Origin: Sedimenticola sp.
GTDB lineage: Bacteria; Pseudomonadota; Gammaproteobacteria; Chromatiales; Chromatiaceae
Assembly: GCA_026989135.1 (NCBI GenBank)
Contig: JALSJZ010000133.1
Coordinates: forward strand, 1-48,434
Reading direction: 5' to 3'
DNA length: 48,434 bases
The notes beneath the pieces are model-generated. The model was not told where the DNA came from. It saw nothing but the letters and a program-made list of their open reading frames with translations, and searched no databases. The position numbers and the translations under genes were made by a program. Shown here piece by piece: positions 18,367 to 28,161 of the stretch. Within the stretch, counting starts at the first letter, position 1. Each line of letters begins with the position of its first letter.

Positions 18367-20235
18367 ATGACCGAGAAAAAAGACGACCACAAGGATGAAA
18401 TCGAAACTGGCGAAGCAGAGCCATCACGCAGAAATTTCTTCAAAACCACTGCTGCCGGCCTGGCTGGAGCCGGTGCCCTCTCCATGGGCATCCTGCCCTT
18501 TGGCACAGCCACCGATGCACAGGCCAGCTCGAAGTCTGGCCCTAAAGAGCATGTTGGCCCGGGCGAGCTGGACGAGTACTACGGTTTCTGGTCTGGCGGT
18601 CAGTCTGGTGAGGTTCGAATTATTGGCATACCTTCCGGTAGAGAGCTGAAGCGCATCCCCGTCTTCAACTGGGATGCCGCCTATGGCTGGGGCACGACCA
18701 ACTTCAGTAAAAGCGAGATGAAGGGTCGAATCTCTGGTGACACCCACCATTTTCACCTCTCCTACAAGGATGGCACCTACGACGGTAAATACGGCTTCGT
18801 CAACGACAAGTCGCAGGCTCGTCTGGCGCGCGTCCGCCTTGACATGCTGGTAACCGACAAGATCATTGACATTCCAAATTCATCAGGCACCCACGGCATC
18901 TTCCCTTCACGCCATAAAATCGATGCCGTCTACTGCAACTCTGAGTTCCGCATTCCGCTGCCCAATGATGGCCGCGACCTGGAAGACCCAACAAAATATG
19001 GCTGCCTGCACAGCTGCGTCGATGCCGAGAGCATGGAGGTACGCTGGCAGATCATGGTCGATGGCAACCTCGACCTCTGCGCCACCGATTATGAAGGCAA
19101 GTACTCCATGGCTTGCTGCTACAACTCTGAAGAGGGTGTCACGCTTCCTGAAATGATGGCCAAGGATCGCGATTGGCTGGTCGTCTTCAACCTGGAGCGC
19201 ATCGAGGCTGCCATCAAGGCAGGCAAAGGGATCAAGATTGGCGACTCCGATGTGCCGGTACTGGATGGCCGGGGTGACTCAGAATTCACCCTCTACATCC
19301 CTGTCCCCAAAAGCCCGCACGGCGTCAACGTAGACCCAACCGGCAAATACGCTGTCTGCTCCGGCAAGCTCTCACCCACCGTATCCGTTGTGGAGCTGAG
19401 CAAGGTTGATGAGGCCTTCGCAGGCAAGATCAAACCACGTGACTGCGTTATCGCTGAGCCAGAGGTTGGCCTGGGTCCACTGCATACCGCCTTCGACAAC
19501 CGAGGCAATGCCTACACCTCTATCTTCCTCGACTCTGTCGTCACCAAATGGAATATTGCCAAGGCAATAGCCGGTGAGAACCCGGTTATCGAGAAGGTTG
19601 ACGTGCACTACCAGATCGGCCACATCAACGCCTCCATGAGTGAGACCAAAGATGCCGACGGCAACTGGATGATTGCACTGTGCAAATTCTCCAAGGATCG
19701 CTTCCTGCCGGTTGGCCCCTTCCGCGCAGAGAACGAGCAGCTGTTCAATATCTCTGGCGAGAAGATGAAGATGGTGCATGAAGGGGCTGCTCACGCAGAG
19801 CCACATGATGCACTGATTGTCACACGCGACCTGATCCGCCCCAAAAAGGTATGGCCACGGGATGACAAGCGCTTTGAGTTCGAGCGCGCACTGGCCAAGA
19901 AGCACGGGGTTACGCTAGAGGCTGCCGCCAATGTTATTACCGAAGGCAACCACACCTATGTCTACATGGTAAGCATCGCGCCTGCATACTCTCTTCCCAA
20001 GTTTAATGTGCCACTGGGCAACACCGTCACCGTCATAGTGACCAACATGGACGGCGTAGAGGATCTCTCCCACGGCTTCTGCCTGACCCAGCACGACATC
20101 AACTTTGGCCTCTCACCCAAGGAGACTGCATCGGTCACCTTCAAGGCCGACAAAAAAGGCGTCTTCTGGTACTACTGCCCATGGTTCTGCCACGCCCTGC
20201 ATCTTGAGATGCGCGGTAGAATGATTGTCTCCTGA
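18367..20235 (+). CDS. nosZ: Nitrous oxide reductase NosZ (clade I, Tat-exported)
   Basis: NosZ reduces N2O to N2 in the periplasm. The 622-residue precursor starts with a Tat signal: SRRNFF near residue 20, then an Ala/Gly-rich hydrophobic stretch ending close to DAQASS. The seven-bladed propeller domain carries the histidines of the CuZ cluster, for example in GDTHHFHLS, KSPHGVNVDP, GPLHTAF and AEPHDA. The C-terminal cupredoxin holds CuA: His569, Cys604, Cys608, His612 and Met615 in the CPWFCHALHLEM motif. A Tat rather than Sec signal indicates clade I. GAGG lies six bases upstream of the ATG. Third positions are visibly GC-rich compared with the che genes, as in many highly expressed genes. 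Confidence 0.98.
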   Translation: MTEKKDDHKDEIETGEAEPSRRNFFKTTAAGLAGAGALSMGILPFGTATDAQASSKSGPKEHVGPGELDEYYGFWSGGQSGEVRIIGIPSGRELKRIPVFNWDAAYGWGTTNFSKSEMKGRISGDTHHFHLSYKDGTYDGKYGFVNDKSQARLARVRLDMLVTDKIIDIPNSSGTHGIFPSRHKIDAVYCNSEFRIPLPNDGRDLEDPTKYGCLHSCVDAESMEVRWQIMVDGNLDLCATDYEGKYSMACCYNSEEGVTLPEMMAKDRDWLVVFNLERIEAAIKAGKGIKIGDSDVPVLDGRGDSEFTLYIPVPKSPHGVNVDPTGKYAVCSGKLSPTVSVVELSKVDEAFAGKIKPRDCVIAEPEVGLGPLHTAFDNRGNAYTSIFLDSVVTKWNIAKAIAGENPVIEKVDVHYQIGHINASMSETKDADGNWMIALCKFSKDRFLPVGPFRAENEQLFNISGEKMKMVHEGAAHAEPHDALIVTRDLIRPKKVWPRDDKRFEFERALAKKHGVTLEAAANVITEGNHTYVYMVSIAPAYSLPKFNVPLGNTVTVIVTNMDGVEDLSHGFCLTQHDINFGLSPKETASVTFKADKKGVFWYYCPWFCHALHLEMRGRMIVS

Positions 20236-20255
20236 TACAATCTGGCAACGCCTAA

Positions 20256-20291
20256 ATGCAGCCCCTTCTTCTTCGGAAGAAGGGGCTGCAT
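20256..20291 (+). terminator. Strong hairpin after nosZ with UUCG tetraloop
   Basis: A perfect 16-bp stem (20256-20271 with 20276-20291; arm ATGCAGCCCCTTCTTC) is closed by a C(TTCG)G tetraloop. No T tract follows, so it is a poor classical terminator. It more likely stabilises the nosZ mRNA 3' end and attenuates transcription into nosR. Confidence 0.8.
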
Positions 20292-20400
20292 CACATTAGA
20301 ATATCAGCAAATACTAAAATTGCGGGTAGCAATTTAGCTCAAATTCCCTTAGTATTCCGCTTGGTTAATTTCAGGTTATTTGAGACAGATCTCTACCCAC

Positions 20401-22638
20401 ATGCCAAAAAACACACGCCTTCAGCCGCCTGCACCTCTCTTCTCAGGCTTCTCCAGCCTGTTGCGTAAACACCAATATCTCCCACTGCTGCTGATTTTAC
20501 TGCTGTTCAGCACCGCAGGCTGGGGTGCCAACGAACTTGTTCTAAAAGATGGGAAGCCCTTTTGTGAGGCCTACAAATGTAGCCACATACTGCCGGAAGC
20601 TGACCATTTTCAGCAATCAAAGGCGATTGCCCTGCCGGTTATTGAGGCGTTAAAAGGGGGCAAGGTCTTTGCCTATATCTTTCTCTCAACCGATCTGGTC
20701 GACATCCCGGCTTACTCTGGCAAGCCGATGGTGACACTCATTGCCATCAGCCCTGAAGGCACCATCCTGAATGCCGAGATCGTCCACCACAGCGAACCTA
20801 TTCTGCTGGTCGGCATCCCGGAATCTGTGCTTGGGGTCTTTATGGAGCAGTATATCGGCAAGCATATTGCCGATAAGTTTGAGATCACCTCCGGCGGGAC
20901 ACTCAGCCAGGGGGCGGATCAAACAGAAGACGTGTCCCAGCACAGCGATGCCTCAGCGATTGGCGGGAACGTCCCGATCGACATGATCACGGGAGCCACA
21001 GTAACCGCTCAAGTGATGGATCAGACCCTGATCACCTCCAGCCGCATGGTCGCACAGGCGCTGGGCATCCTGCCACCCGACGAGACCCGCATCGTCACTT
21101 GGCATGCAGAGTATCAACCCAAAACCTGGGATGATCTGCTCAAAGAGGGGAGCATCGGCCACCTCTTTGTACCCACCGCCGATCTTGTCCCGACCGCAGA
21201 CAAAAACGAGGCCTGGGTCGACATCTATTTTGCAGACATCACGCAGCCGGTCATCGGCATCAACATGCTGGGCGAGTCAAACTACAACTGGGCAAAGGAG
21301 AGCGCCGGAGAGGATGGCAAGATCTTCATTATTATCTCCAACGGCAAGGACAGCTACAAGGGGTCAGGCTTTGTGCGCGGCGGTATATTCGAGCGCTTCT
21401 ATTTCCAGCAGGGGTTCAATAAATATGTTTTTCGTGACCTCAACTACGAGCACCTGTATGGCTTAAAGATCGAAGGCGCCCCGGACTTCAAAGAGAGCGG
21501 CCTTTTTTTTCTGCGTGACAAAAAATTCGACTCATCCAACCGCTGGCAATTCTACTATATCGCCAGCCACCTGACGGGCGAAACCGCCACCTCAAAGATA
21601 TTCAAAACCTACAGCGTTGACTTTCAGTTCCCTGAAAAATATTTTGATCTAAAGATTATCGAAAAAGAGAAGGGCCCCACACTGATAGAGAAGATGTGGG
21701 CGATGAAGCTGTGGGATGTCACCCTGCTGGTACTCTTTCTCGCTGTCACTGCCTTTCTGTTTATTCGGCGCGACCTGATCAGAAGCTCGGCCAAGCGGCT
21801 GGATGCGGTACACATCACCATCCTGATACTCTCCGTGCTGATTGTGGGGCTGATACTGAAATCACCACCCTCCATGACCCATCTCTACCCGCTGCTGCAC
21901 AGCTTCGAGGATGGCTTCCAACTGAATCTCTACCTCTCCGATCCGGTTCAGTTTGTCTTTTGGATCGCCATCGCACTGAGCCTCATCTGGTTTGGACGCG
22001 GCTGGTTTTGTGGCTGGATCTGCCCCTATGGCGCACTGCTCGAACTAACTCACCGCCTGTCGCGACGCATACTGCCCAAAAAATATAACTACAATTTTCC
22101 GCCCAGGGTGCATGAGGTGTTGCGGAAGCTGCGCTATGTCATCTTTTTTGCCCTGGTTGGCATCTCTCTCTTCTCGGTGGAGATGGCCGAACGCCTCACC
22201 GAGGTGGAACCGTTCAAGACCACCTGGCTGGTCGGCATCTTCTCCCGCGACTGGTATCTGGTGCTCTACTGGTTTGCCCTGTTTGGCATCGGCATCTTTA
22301 TCTACCGTTTCTTCTGTCGCTATCTCTGCCCACTGGGTGCTGCATTCTCTATTGCCAGCTACTTCCAGATCGACCGGATCAAGCGCTACGACTTCTGCAA
22401 AAGCTGCAACGTCTGCGAGGTCAACTGCGACTCCATGGCGATCAACCGCGAAGGTGAAATCAACCGCTATGAGTGCTACTCCTGCTTTGAATGCGAGCAG
22501 GCCTACCACGATGAAGAGGTCTGCCCGCCACTGGTCTATCTGAAAAAGGGCAAGCTGGAGAAGATCAGCAAGGCGGATCTAAAGATGATCCAGGAGCGGC
22601 TAAAAGAGCAGGATAGCCGTGGGAAAGGTACGCATTGA
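20401..22638 (+). CDS. nosR: NosR, membrane flavo-iron-sulfur protein for N2O reduction
   Basis: NosR feeds electrons to NosZ and supports nos expression. A signal/anchor segment at the N-terminus precedes a periplasmic FMN-binding domain with the flavinylation motif DMITGATVT (Thr near residue 200). Several membrane helices follow, with the CGWICPYGA and CRYLCPLGAAF cysteine motifs typical of the NosR/NapH family. The C-terminus carries two ferredoxin-like cysteine sets, CKSCNVCEVNC and CYSCFECEQAYHDEEVC; the second is imperfect. I use ATG 20401 and not the TTG seven codons upstream. The stop overlaps the nosD start. The covalent FMN needs an ApbE/NosX enzyme, which is not in this window. 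Confidence 0.95.
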   Translation: MPKNTRLQPPAPLFSGFSSLLRKHQYLPLLLILLLFSTAGWGANELVLKDGKPFCEAYKCSHILPEADHFQQSKAIALPVIEALKGGKVFAYIFLSTDLVDIPAYSGKPMVTLIAISPEGTILNAEIVHHSEPILLVGIPESVLGVFMEQYIGKHIADKFEITSGGTLSQGADQTEDVSQHSDASAIGGNVPIDMITGATVTAQVMDQTLITSSRMVAQALGILPPDETRIVTWHAEYQPKTWDDLLKEGSIGHLFVPTADLVPTADKNEAWVDIYFADITQPVIGINMLGESNYNWAKESAGEDGKIFIIISNGKDSYKGSGFVRGGIFERFYFQQGFNKYVFRDLNYEHLYGLKIEGAPDFKESGLFFLRDKKFDSSNRWQFYYIASHLTGETATSKIFKTYSVDFQFPEKYFDLKIIEKEKGPTLIEKMWAMKLWDVTLLVLFLAVTAFLFIRRDLIRSSAKRLDAVHITILILSVLIVGLILKSPPSMTHLYPLLHSFEDGFQLNLYLSDPVQFVFWIAIALSLIWFGRGWFCGWICPYGALLELTHRLSRRILPKKYNYNFPPRVHEVLRKLRYVIFFALVGISLFSVEMAERLTEVEPFKTTWLVGIFSRDWYLVLYWFALFGIGIFIYRFFCRYLCPLGAAFSIASYFQIDRIKRYDFCKSCNVCEVNCDSMAINREGEINRYECYSCFECEQAYHDEEVCPPLVYLKKGKLEKISKADLKMIQERLKEQDSRGKGTH

Positions 22639-23987
22639 TCAGTCTGTCTCTCTCCCATCAATCGAAATCACGTTTTAATAATGCCACACTGACCAGCCTC
22701 AGCCCAAGCAGACTGGTCAGCATGCTCTTATGTCTGCTGCTCTTTTTCACTGACGCTGCTCTTGCTGCTGATCTTCAGGTTCCCAGCAGGCAGTTTCCCA
22801 CTATTAGTGACGCCATCAGCGCCGCCCGCAACGGTGACAGCATCCACCTTGCCCCCGGTGTTTTTCAAGAGAACATTACGTTTGATAAAGCACTCACGCT
22901 ACTTGGCAGCCCGAACAACAGGTCCATTGTTGATGGCTCAGGCAAAGGTACGGTTATCACTATAACCAGCCCAAATGTCCATATCTCTGGGGTAACGGTA
23001 CGCAATAGCGGTGACATTATTGAAGATTCAGATGCCTGTATCTATGCGACCAAAAAGGCCACCAATATAAAACTGGATGGCAATTCGCTCACTCAATGCG
23101 CCTTTGGCATCTGGATCAATGGCAGCCACAACCCCCTGGTGGCCAACAACACCGTTACGGGCTATCAAAAAAAACTCATCTCTGACCGTGGCAACGGCAT
23201 CCATCTCTGGAACATCCAGAACGGGCTGATCAAGGGAAACCGGGTATTTGGGGTGCGTGATGGCATCTATCTCTCAAATACCAGCCGGTCATCCATTGAA
23301 GATAATGTCATGGATTCCGTGCGCTTCGGCATCCACTACATGTATAACGACAACAACCGGGTTACCGGCAATACTACCTGCAACTCCACGGTTGGACAGG
23401 CGATGATGTTCTCAAAACGGCTGGTCATCAATAATAACGCCATGATCAACAACAAAGACCACGGCATGCTGCTGCGCGCCATCTATGACTCTAAAATTGA
23501 CGGCAACATCGCCTACGGTAATAACAGGGGCATCTTCATCAACGACTCCGACTTCAACGAATTCAGAGACAACTGGGTCGAAAACAATGCCATTGGCATC
23601 GCCGTCATGGCTGGCGCTGAAAACACCAGGATGGTTGGCAACAACTTTATATCAAACCCGGTACAGGTGCTCTTCTCCTGGCGCTTTTCACTCTATTGGA
23701 ACGATGAGAAGCAAGGCAACTACTGGAGCGACTATCTTGGCTGGGACTACGATAGCGATGGGATAGGCGACAGGATATACTACGCCTCAAACCGGATGGA
23801 TCACCTGATGCATCGCCACCCAAAGATGCGGCTGCTTGCACTGAGCCCGGTTATTCAGCTTTTACAATCCCTTGAGACCCGCTTTCCCGTACTTCGGTCG
23901 GCCAGTGTTATTGATAAAAAACCCGCTATGTACCCTACAACAGCAACCCCCAGCCAGATCACTGCCCCTGAAAAAGCATGCCTCTAA
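22635..23987 (+). CDS. nosD: NosD, periplasmic copper-cluster maturation protein
   Basis: NosD works with the NosFY transporter to assemble the CuZ cluster of NosZ. The 450-residue protein has an N-terminal signal peptide (LVSMLLCLLLFFTDAALA). A right-handed beta-helix of the CASH/parallel-repeat type follows, shown by repeated N-x-x-x-G-N and GI-type turns (VFGVRDGIYLSNTS, FGIHYMYND, DHGMLLRAIYDS). The NosD-typical segment FSLYWNDEKQGNYWSDYLGWD is near residue 350. The start is TTG overlapping the nosR stop (TTGA), suggesting coupling. An internal ATG at 22722 would give a very short signal peptide. Confidence 0.94.
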   Translation: MISLSLSHQSKSRFNNATLTSLSPSRLVSMLLCLLLFFTDAALAADLQVPSRQFPTISDAISAARNGDSIHLAPGVFQENITFDKALTLLGSPNNRSIVDGSGKGTVITITSPNVHISGVTVRNSGDIIEDSDACIYATKKATNIKLDGNSLTQCAFGIWINGSHNPLVANNTVTGYQKKLISDRGNGIHLWNIQNGLIKGNRVFGVRDGIYLSNTSRSSIEDNVMDSVRFGIHYMYNDNNRVTGNTTCNSTVGQAMMFSKRLVINNNAMINNKDHGMLLRAIYDSKIDGNIAYGNNRGIFINDSDFNEFRDNWVENNAIGIAVMAGAENTRMVGNNFISNPVQVLFSWRFSLYWNDEKQGNYWSDYLGWDYDSDGIGDRIYYASNRMDHLMHRHPKMRLLALSPVIQLLQSLETRFPVLRSASVIDKKPAMYPTTATPSQITAPEKACL

Positions 23988-24955
23988 AGATGCCACAGAG
24001 ACGAATAATAAACCACGGCCAGGGTGGAGGGGTAATCCTCTCTCTCTCTAGGATTCGTAAAGGCTTCCCCGGCAAAGAGGTATTAAAATCCATTGACCTG
24101 CAGGTTGCCCCCGGGCAGCTGGTAGCACTGGTTGGCAACAACGGTCAGGGCAAAACAACGCTGATGAAGTTGGTTCTCGGCCTGCTGGCACCTGATGCAG
24201 GCAAGATTCTGATCAATGGCAAAACCGTCGCTGCCACGCGAACCACCAGCCAAAAGGCGCTCTTTGGTTATCTGCCAGAGACCACTGCTTTTTACCCCAA
24301 CCTGACTGGCCAGGAGACGTTAAACTATCTCTCCTCTCTCAAGCAGGGGGAGCACTCCAGGGTTGCAGAGGCACTTGCAATTGTCGGTTTGCAGCATGCC
24401 GCGAAACAGCGGGTTAAAACCTACTCCAAGGGGATGAAGCAACGCCTTGGGCTGGCTCAGGCGCTATTGGGTGATCCAAAACTGCTGCTGCTCGATGAGC
24501 CAACCAATGGACTGGATCCTTCTGGCATCCACGAATTTTACCAGATCCTTGAGCAACTCAAGGGTGAAGGCGTTGCTATATTAATGTCCAGCCATCTGCT
24601 GGCCGAGATTGAACCCCGATCAGATGCCCTGGCACTGCTTAAAGATGGCATCATCAGCGCCTATGGCACAGTTGCTGAACTCATCAACGATGCCGAGCTG
24701 CCCAGCATTATTAAATTTCAAAAAGGCCAAAATTATAATCAACAGGCCTTGGATCAAATTTTGCAGCAACACACCACCGAGAAGAGATATATTGAGCAGA
24801 CAGAGACCTTTGTGCTCAGCTGTCACCCAAGCCACAAACAGGCACTGCTATTGGCACTGCTCACAACCGACAATCTGGTCGCAAAACTTATTGTTAACGA
24901 TCCCGGTCTTGAAGAGCTGTTTCTTCAGCTGAACAGCGGCCTGAAAATCACCTGA
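23978..24955 (+). CDS. nosF: NosF, ABC transporter ATPase for NosZ maturation
   Basis: The cytoplasmic ATPase partner of NosY. Walker A GNNGQGKTT is at residues 53-61, the ABC signature YSKGMKQRLGLAQAL is in the middle, Walker B LLLLDEPTNGLDP follows, and the H-loop is in SSHLLAEIE. At 325 residues it is slightly longer than simple ABC ATPases because of a C-terminal extension of about 90 residues, which is normal for NosF. It overlaps the end of nosD by 10 bases. A second possible ATG lies four codons in. Confidence 0.95.
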   Translation: MPLKMPQRRIINHGQGGGVILSLSRIRKGFPGKEVLKSIDLQVAPGQLVALVGNNGQGKTTLMKLVLGLLAPDAGKILINGKTVAATRTTSQKALFGYLPETTAFYPNLTGQETLNYLSSLKQGEHSRVAEALAIVGLQHAAKQRVKTYSKGMKQRLGLAQALLGDPKLLLLDEPTNGLDPSGIHEFYQILEQLKGEGVAILMSSHLLAEIEPRSDALALLKDGIISAYGTVAELINDAELPSIIKFQKGQNYNQQALDQILQQHTTEKRYIEQTETFVLSCHPSHKQALLLALLTTDNLVAKLIVNDPGLEELFLQLNSGLKIT

Positions 24956-24965
24956 CACCCAATTA

Positions 24966-25781
24966 ATGTCCACACTCACCATCTTACTTGCCATCGCACG
25001 AAAAGAGTTCATTGATCACCTGCGCAATGGCTGGATCATTGCCGTTGGCCTGGCCTTTGCCATCTTCTCACTCCTTATCACCTTTGTTGGCTTTGGCTTT
25101 ACCGGCTCTGTTGGTATTGGGCAGGAACAGAGCACACTCTTCAGCCTGATCAACCTGGTGATCTACCTCGTCCCACTGCTGGGACTGCTGCTAAGCTATG
25201 ACGGCATAGCGGGTGAACATGAACGCGGCACCCTTGACCTGTTAAGAAGTTATCCCTTCAATACCACTCTTTTGCTCTATGGCAAATGGCTTGGGTTGTT
25301 TCTGGTGCTTACAGCAACCTTGATCGTCGGATTGACCGCACCAGCGGCTATCTCTATTTACAGCGGACACACCCTGCAAGCCTGGACGCTGCTGCTCATA
25401 ACCTCAGTCTGGATCGGAGCCATCTTCATCTCCATCGCCATCATGTTTTCTGTCTTGATTCTGGATCGGGGAAAACTGATCGCCATCGCCATTGGCATCT
25501 GGCTGCTGTTTGTCGTACTGTTTGATCTTGGCGTTATCGGCATACTGGTCGCCACAGAGGGCGACGTTCCGATGGGCCTGGTGAATCTTCTCTTTTACCT
25601 GAACCCCGCCGCACTCTATCGGCTTCTCTCCATTGACCTTATGATGGACGACGCAATGATCACACAACTCGGGCTGATGGGGCAGATCCCTCCAACACCG
25701 GCACTTTTTGCAGCCATTACCGCCTGGACGATCATACCCGCAGCCATCGCCGGATGGCGCATCAGCACCTTAGGCAAATAG
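24966..25781 (+). CDS. nosY: NosY, ABC transporter permease for NosZ maturation
   Basis: A 271-residue integral membrane protein with about six hydrophobic segments, of the ABC-2 permease type. The motif RKEFIDHLRNGWII near the N-terminus and YDGIAGEHERGTLDLLRSYP around residue 78 are characteristic of NosY. With NosF it forms the transporter that works with NosD to deliver a sulfur-containing species for CuZ. The gene follows nosF by 10 bases. Confidence 0.95.
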   Translation: MSTLTILLAIARKEFIDHLRNGWIIAVGLAFAIFSLLITFVGFGFTGSVGIGQEQSTLFSLINLVIYLVPLLGLLLSYDGIAGEHERGTLDLLRSYPFNTTLLLYGKWLGLFLVLTATLIVGLTAPAAISIYSGHTLQAWTLLLITSVWIGAIFISIAIMFSVLILDRGKLIAIAIGIWLLFVVLFDLGVIGILVATEGDVPMGLVNLLFYLNPAALYRLLSIDLMMDDAMITQLGLMGQIPPTPALFAAITAWTIIPAAIAGWRISTLGK

Positions 25782-25808
25782 AACCGGACAAAAAGACGAG
25801 ACAAGAAG

Positions 25809-26381
25809 ATGAATAGATACCCCCTTGCTTTATTTTTATCACTGACACTGGCGCTCTCTTTCGGTTGTAGTGAAGATAGCAATAACAGCACCACAAGCAC
25901 GCCCAGGGATCTGACGCGGGATGCCGTATGCATGCTGGATGGCATGATACTGCTTGATCACCCCGGCCCCAAAGGGCAGGTCATCTTCAAAAACGGTGAG
26001 CCACACTTTTTTTGTGATACCAAAGGACTCTTCTCTGCGCTCTACGATCCCAACTACAAAACAAAAATCAAGCAGGCCTTTGTTCAGGATTTCAGCAAGC
26101 GCAGCTGGGGCAGCTATAACGACCGCTGGATTGAGGTAGAGCAGGCTTTTTTTGTAATGGACAGCAACCGACTTGGCGCTATGGGTCCTACCCTGGCCAC
26201 CTTTAGCCTCCGTTCAGATGCCGAAAACTTCGCAAAAGAGTTTGGCGGCTCAGTGCTGGCCTTTAATGAACTCGATGAAGAGAAATTTGAAGCCTATCAG
26301 GCACGCATTCGCCAACAGCTGCGAGACAGCATTGGCGCTATCTCAGCACCTGATAGCGAAGAGGCGCACCATCACCATTAG
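25809..26381 (+). CDS. nosL: NosL, copper-chaperone lipoprotein
   Basis: NosL delivers Cu(I) for NosZ maturation. The 190-residue precursor has a lipoprotein signal with the lipobox LSFGC at about residues 16-20. The conserved copper-binding segment CMLDGMILLDHPGPKGQ is near residues 42-60, followed by the FCDTKGLF strand. The last residues are EEAHHHH, a natural four-histidine tail that could bind metal. It is the last gene of the nosZRDFYL cluster and lies 27 bases after nosY. It converges on a minus-strand gene with only 10 bases between the stops and no terminator visible. Confidence 0.93.
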   Translation: MNRYPLALFLSLTLALSFGCSEDSNNSTTSTPRDLTRDAVCMLDGMILLDHPGPKGQVIFKNGEPHFFCDTKGLFSALYDPNYKTKIKQAFVQDFSKRSWGSYNDRWIEVEQAFFVMDSNRLGAMGPTLATFSLRSDAENFAKEFGGSVLAFNELDEEKFEAYQARIRQQLRDSIGAISAPDSEEAHHHH

Positions 26382-26391
26382 AATTCCAGAA

Positions 26392-26934
26392 TTATGGGTT
26401 AAACGGTGGATTCTCTTTTGGTGGCGCATGATTTCCACTGCGCCACTCCCATGGCATCACAAACTTAGCACGCCATAACCCCTGCCTTAGCTGGCGTGCA
26501 ACACCCTGAACACGCTTATATCGATCACTTTGCGCTGGGTCATACACTGCCCAACCACTCAGCACGGCCTGCTGATTAAGATCGATCCGCTGAGGTGCCT
26601 CGCCCACCCAGCAAGTCGCCAGCAGGCGCCCCTTGTCATCCGCTTCGGCACCCTCGCAGCTCAATGGGTTGTTGGCAATCAACTTTGTGAGCTTCTCTGC
26701 CGCAACCACACCACAGCGAAACTTGTAATGCTCCTTTTTAGTGAAGCAGATCTGATCCAGATCCGGGGCATCCATCTCCCGCATCACCACCTGCTGACCA
26801 TTGATCTCAAGGGTTCTGGCATCAATGACCTTGGCGTCACCTTTGACAATCCAGGTAACATCTGCAAATACCATACAAGGGGCAAGCAGCATGACCGCTA
26901 CAGCAACCCGCATCACACACAATGATCGAACCAT
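26392..26934 (-). CDS. Secreted thermonuclease-like (SNase-fold) protein
   Basis: A 180-residue protein with an N-terminal signal peptide ending near VFAD. The following segment resembles the staphylococcal-nuclease/OB fold: VIDARTLEINGQQVVMREMDAPDLDQIC, CGVVAAEKL, DKGRLLATCWVG and LSGWAVYDP. The canonical catalytic Arg/Glu set is not obvious, so nuclease activity is uncertain. Several cysteines suggest disulfides. It lies 42 bases downstream of the heme A synthase gene on the same strand and may be co-transcribed with it. Confidence 0.75.
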   Translation of the reverse strand: MVRSLCVMRVAVAVMLLAPCMVFADVTWIVKGDAKVIDARTLEINGQQVVMREMDAPDLDQICFTKKEHYKFRCGVVAAEKLTKLIANNPLSCEGAEADDKGRLLATCWVGEAPQRIDLNQQAVLSGWAVYDPAQSDRYKRVQGVARQLRQGLWRAKFVMPWEWRSGNHAPPKENPPFNP

Positions 26935-26976
26935 TATAAACCTCTGTAAAATTATTAAAGATTGAGTGCTCGGTAT

Positions 26977-28032
26977 CTACTCGCCACTCACTTGGGGTTT
27001 GGAAGCCATCGTCAGCTGATGCAATACGAAAAGTGCCGCCGTAAACAGCAAAAGCCCTCCTCCCTGGTGCGCCGAGGCCAAAGATATAGGGACATGAAGC
27101 AACAAAGTCGAAATACCCAGTGTGACTTGAAGCAGCAGTGCTCCCAGCAGGAGATAGATCCCCACGCGCACCCTTGAACTTAATTCAAATTTCCTTGAAC
27201 GCCACCAGAATATCGGAATCAGAAAAAACAGCAGCGTCGCCAAAACACGATGGTCAAACTGAACTGTTGCGATATTTTCAAAAAAGTTTGTCCATAGCGG
27301 CACAAGCCGGAAAATGCCATCAGGTATAAGTTGCCCATTCATCAGCGGAAAGGTGTTATAGGCAAACCCGGCTCTTAACCCTGCCACGAAAGCACCTGAC
27401 AGCAACGTAATAAAAATCAAGCCCGTAACAACACGTGAGAAGCCCAAAATCTGCCTGGCACCACCAGAATCACGCCCTGGCTCACGCTGAAAGAAGAGCC
27501 CCAGCGCCACCCAGAATATATAGCCATAAACCACCACCGCCAAACCAAAATGCGCAGCCAGGCGATATTGACTTACCTGCGGATTATCCACCAACCCACT
27601 TTTAACCATGTACCACCCCAGCAACCCTTGTAACCCACCCAGCACAAACATTGCGACCAGTTTAGGCGAGAGCTTACGGCTGACTTGGCGTGTAGCGATA
27701 AAAAAAAGCATGGGAAGAAGGAAGAGTATACCGATAAGCCGACCCAGGATACGGTGCAGATACTCGAACCAGAAAATTGACTTAAACTCCTCCAGGTTGA
27801 AATGGGAGTTTACCTTCTTATACTGTGGCGAGTGCTGATACAGCTCAAAAACCGCATTCCACTCCGCCTGATTCATTGGCGGAAACACGCCGGTAATTGG
27901 CTCCCATTTTACCATAGAGAGCCCGGAGCCTGTCAGGCGCGTAACGCCTCCGAGTATGACCATGGCAAAGATTGCGACACAACAGACGAATAACCAGATC
28001 GCAACAGGTCGCTGGTTTGTGGTAGATTTCAT
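26977..28032 (-). CDS. ctaA: Heme A synthase (CtaA/COX15)
   Basis: The enzyme oxidises the C8 methyl of heme O to a formyl group, producing heme A. This 351-residue protein has about eight membrane helices in two homologous halves. Visible signatures are GGVTRLTGSGLSMVKWEPITG near the N-terminus, the heme-ligand motif FWFEYLHRILGRLIG, and QFDHRVLATLL and SLASAHQGGGLLLF in the second half. It is divergent from the heme-copper oxidase cluster; the 409-base intergenic region contains an FNR-type box. Confidence 0.96.
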   Translation of the reverse strand: MKSTTNQRPVAIWLFVCCVAIFAMVILGGVTRLTGSGLSMVKWEPITGVFPPMNQAEWNAVFELYQHSPQYKKVNSHFNLEEFKSIFWFEYLHRILGRLIGILFLLPMLFFIATRQVSRKLSPKLVAMFVLGGLQGLLGWYMVKSGLVDNPQVSQYRLAAHFGLAVVVYGYIFWVALGLFFQREPGRDSGGARQILGFSRVVTGLIFITLLSGAFVAGLRAGFAYNTFPLMNGQLIPDGIFRLVPLWTNFFENIATVQFDHRVLATLLFFLIPIFWWRSRKFELSSRVRVGIYLLLGALLLQVTLGISTLLLHVPISLASAHQGGGLLLFTAALFVLHQLTMASKPQVSGE

Positions 28033-28161
28033 AGATCCTGCTCTGCCCTTGAGGCCGGGCTTACAATAACAAAGACCGACGATAGTACCAAATAGATCCC
28101 CAATGGCAAACTACCCCCACATAAAAACTGACATAAAAAGTGGGTTAAAATCTGCGGCAAA

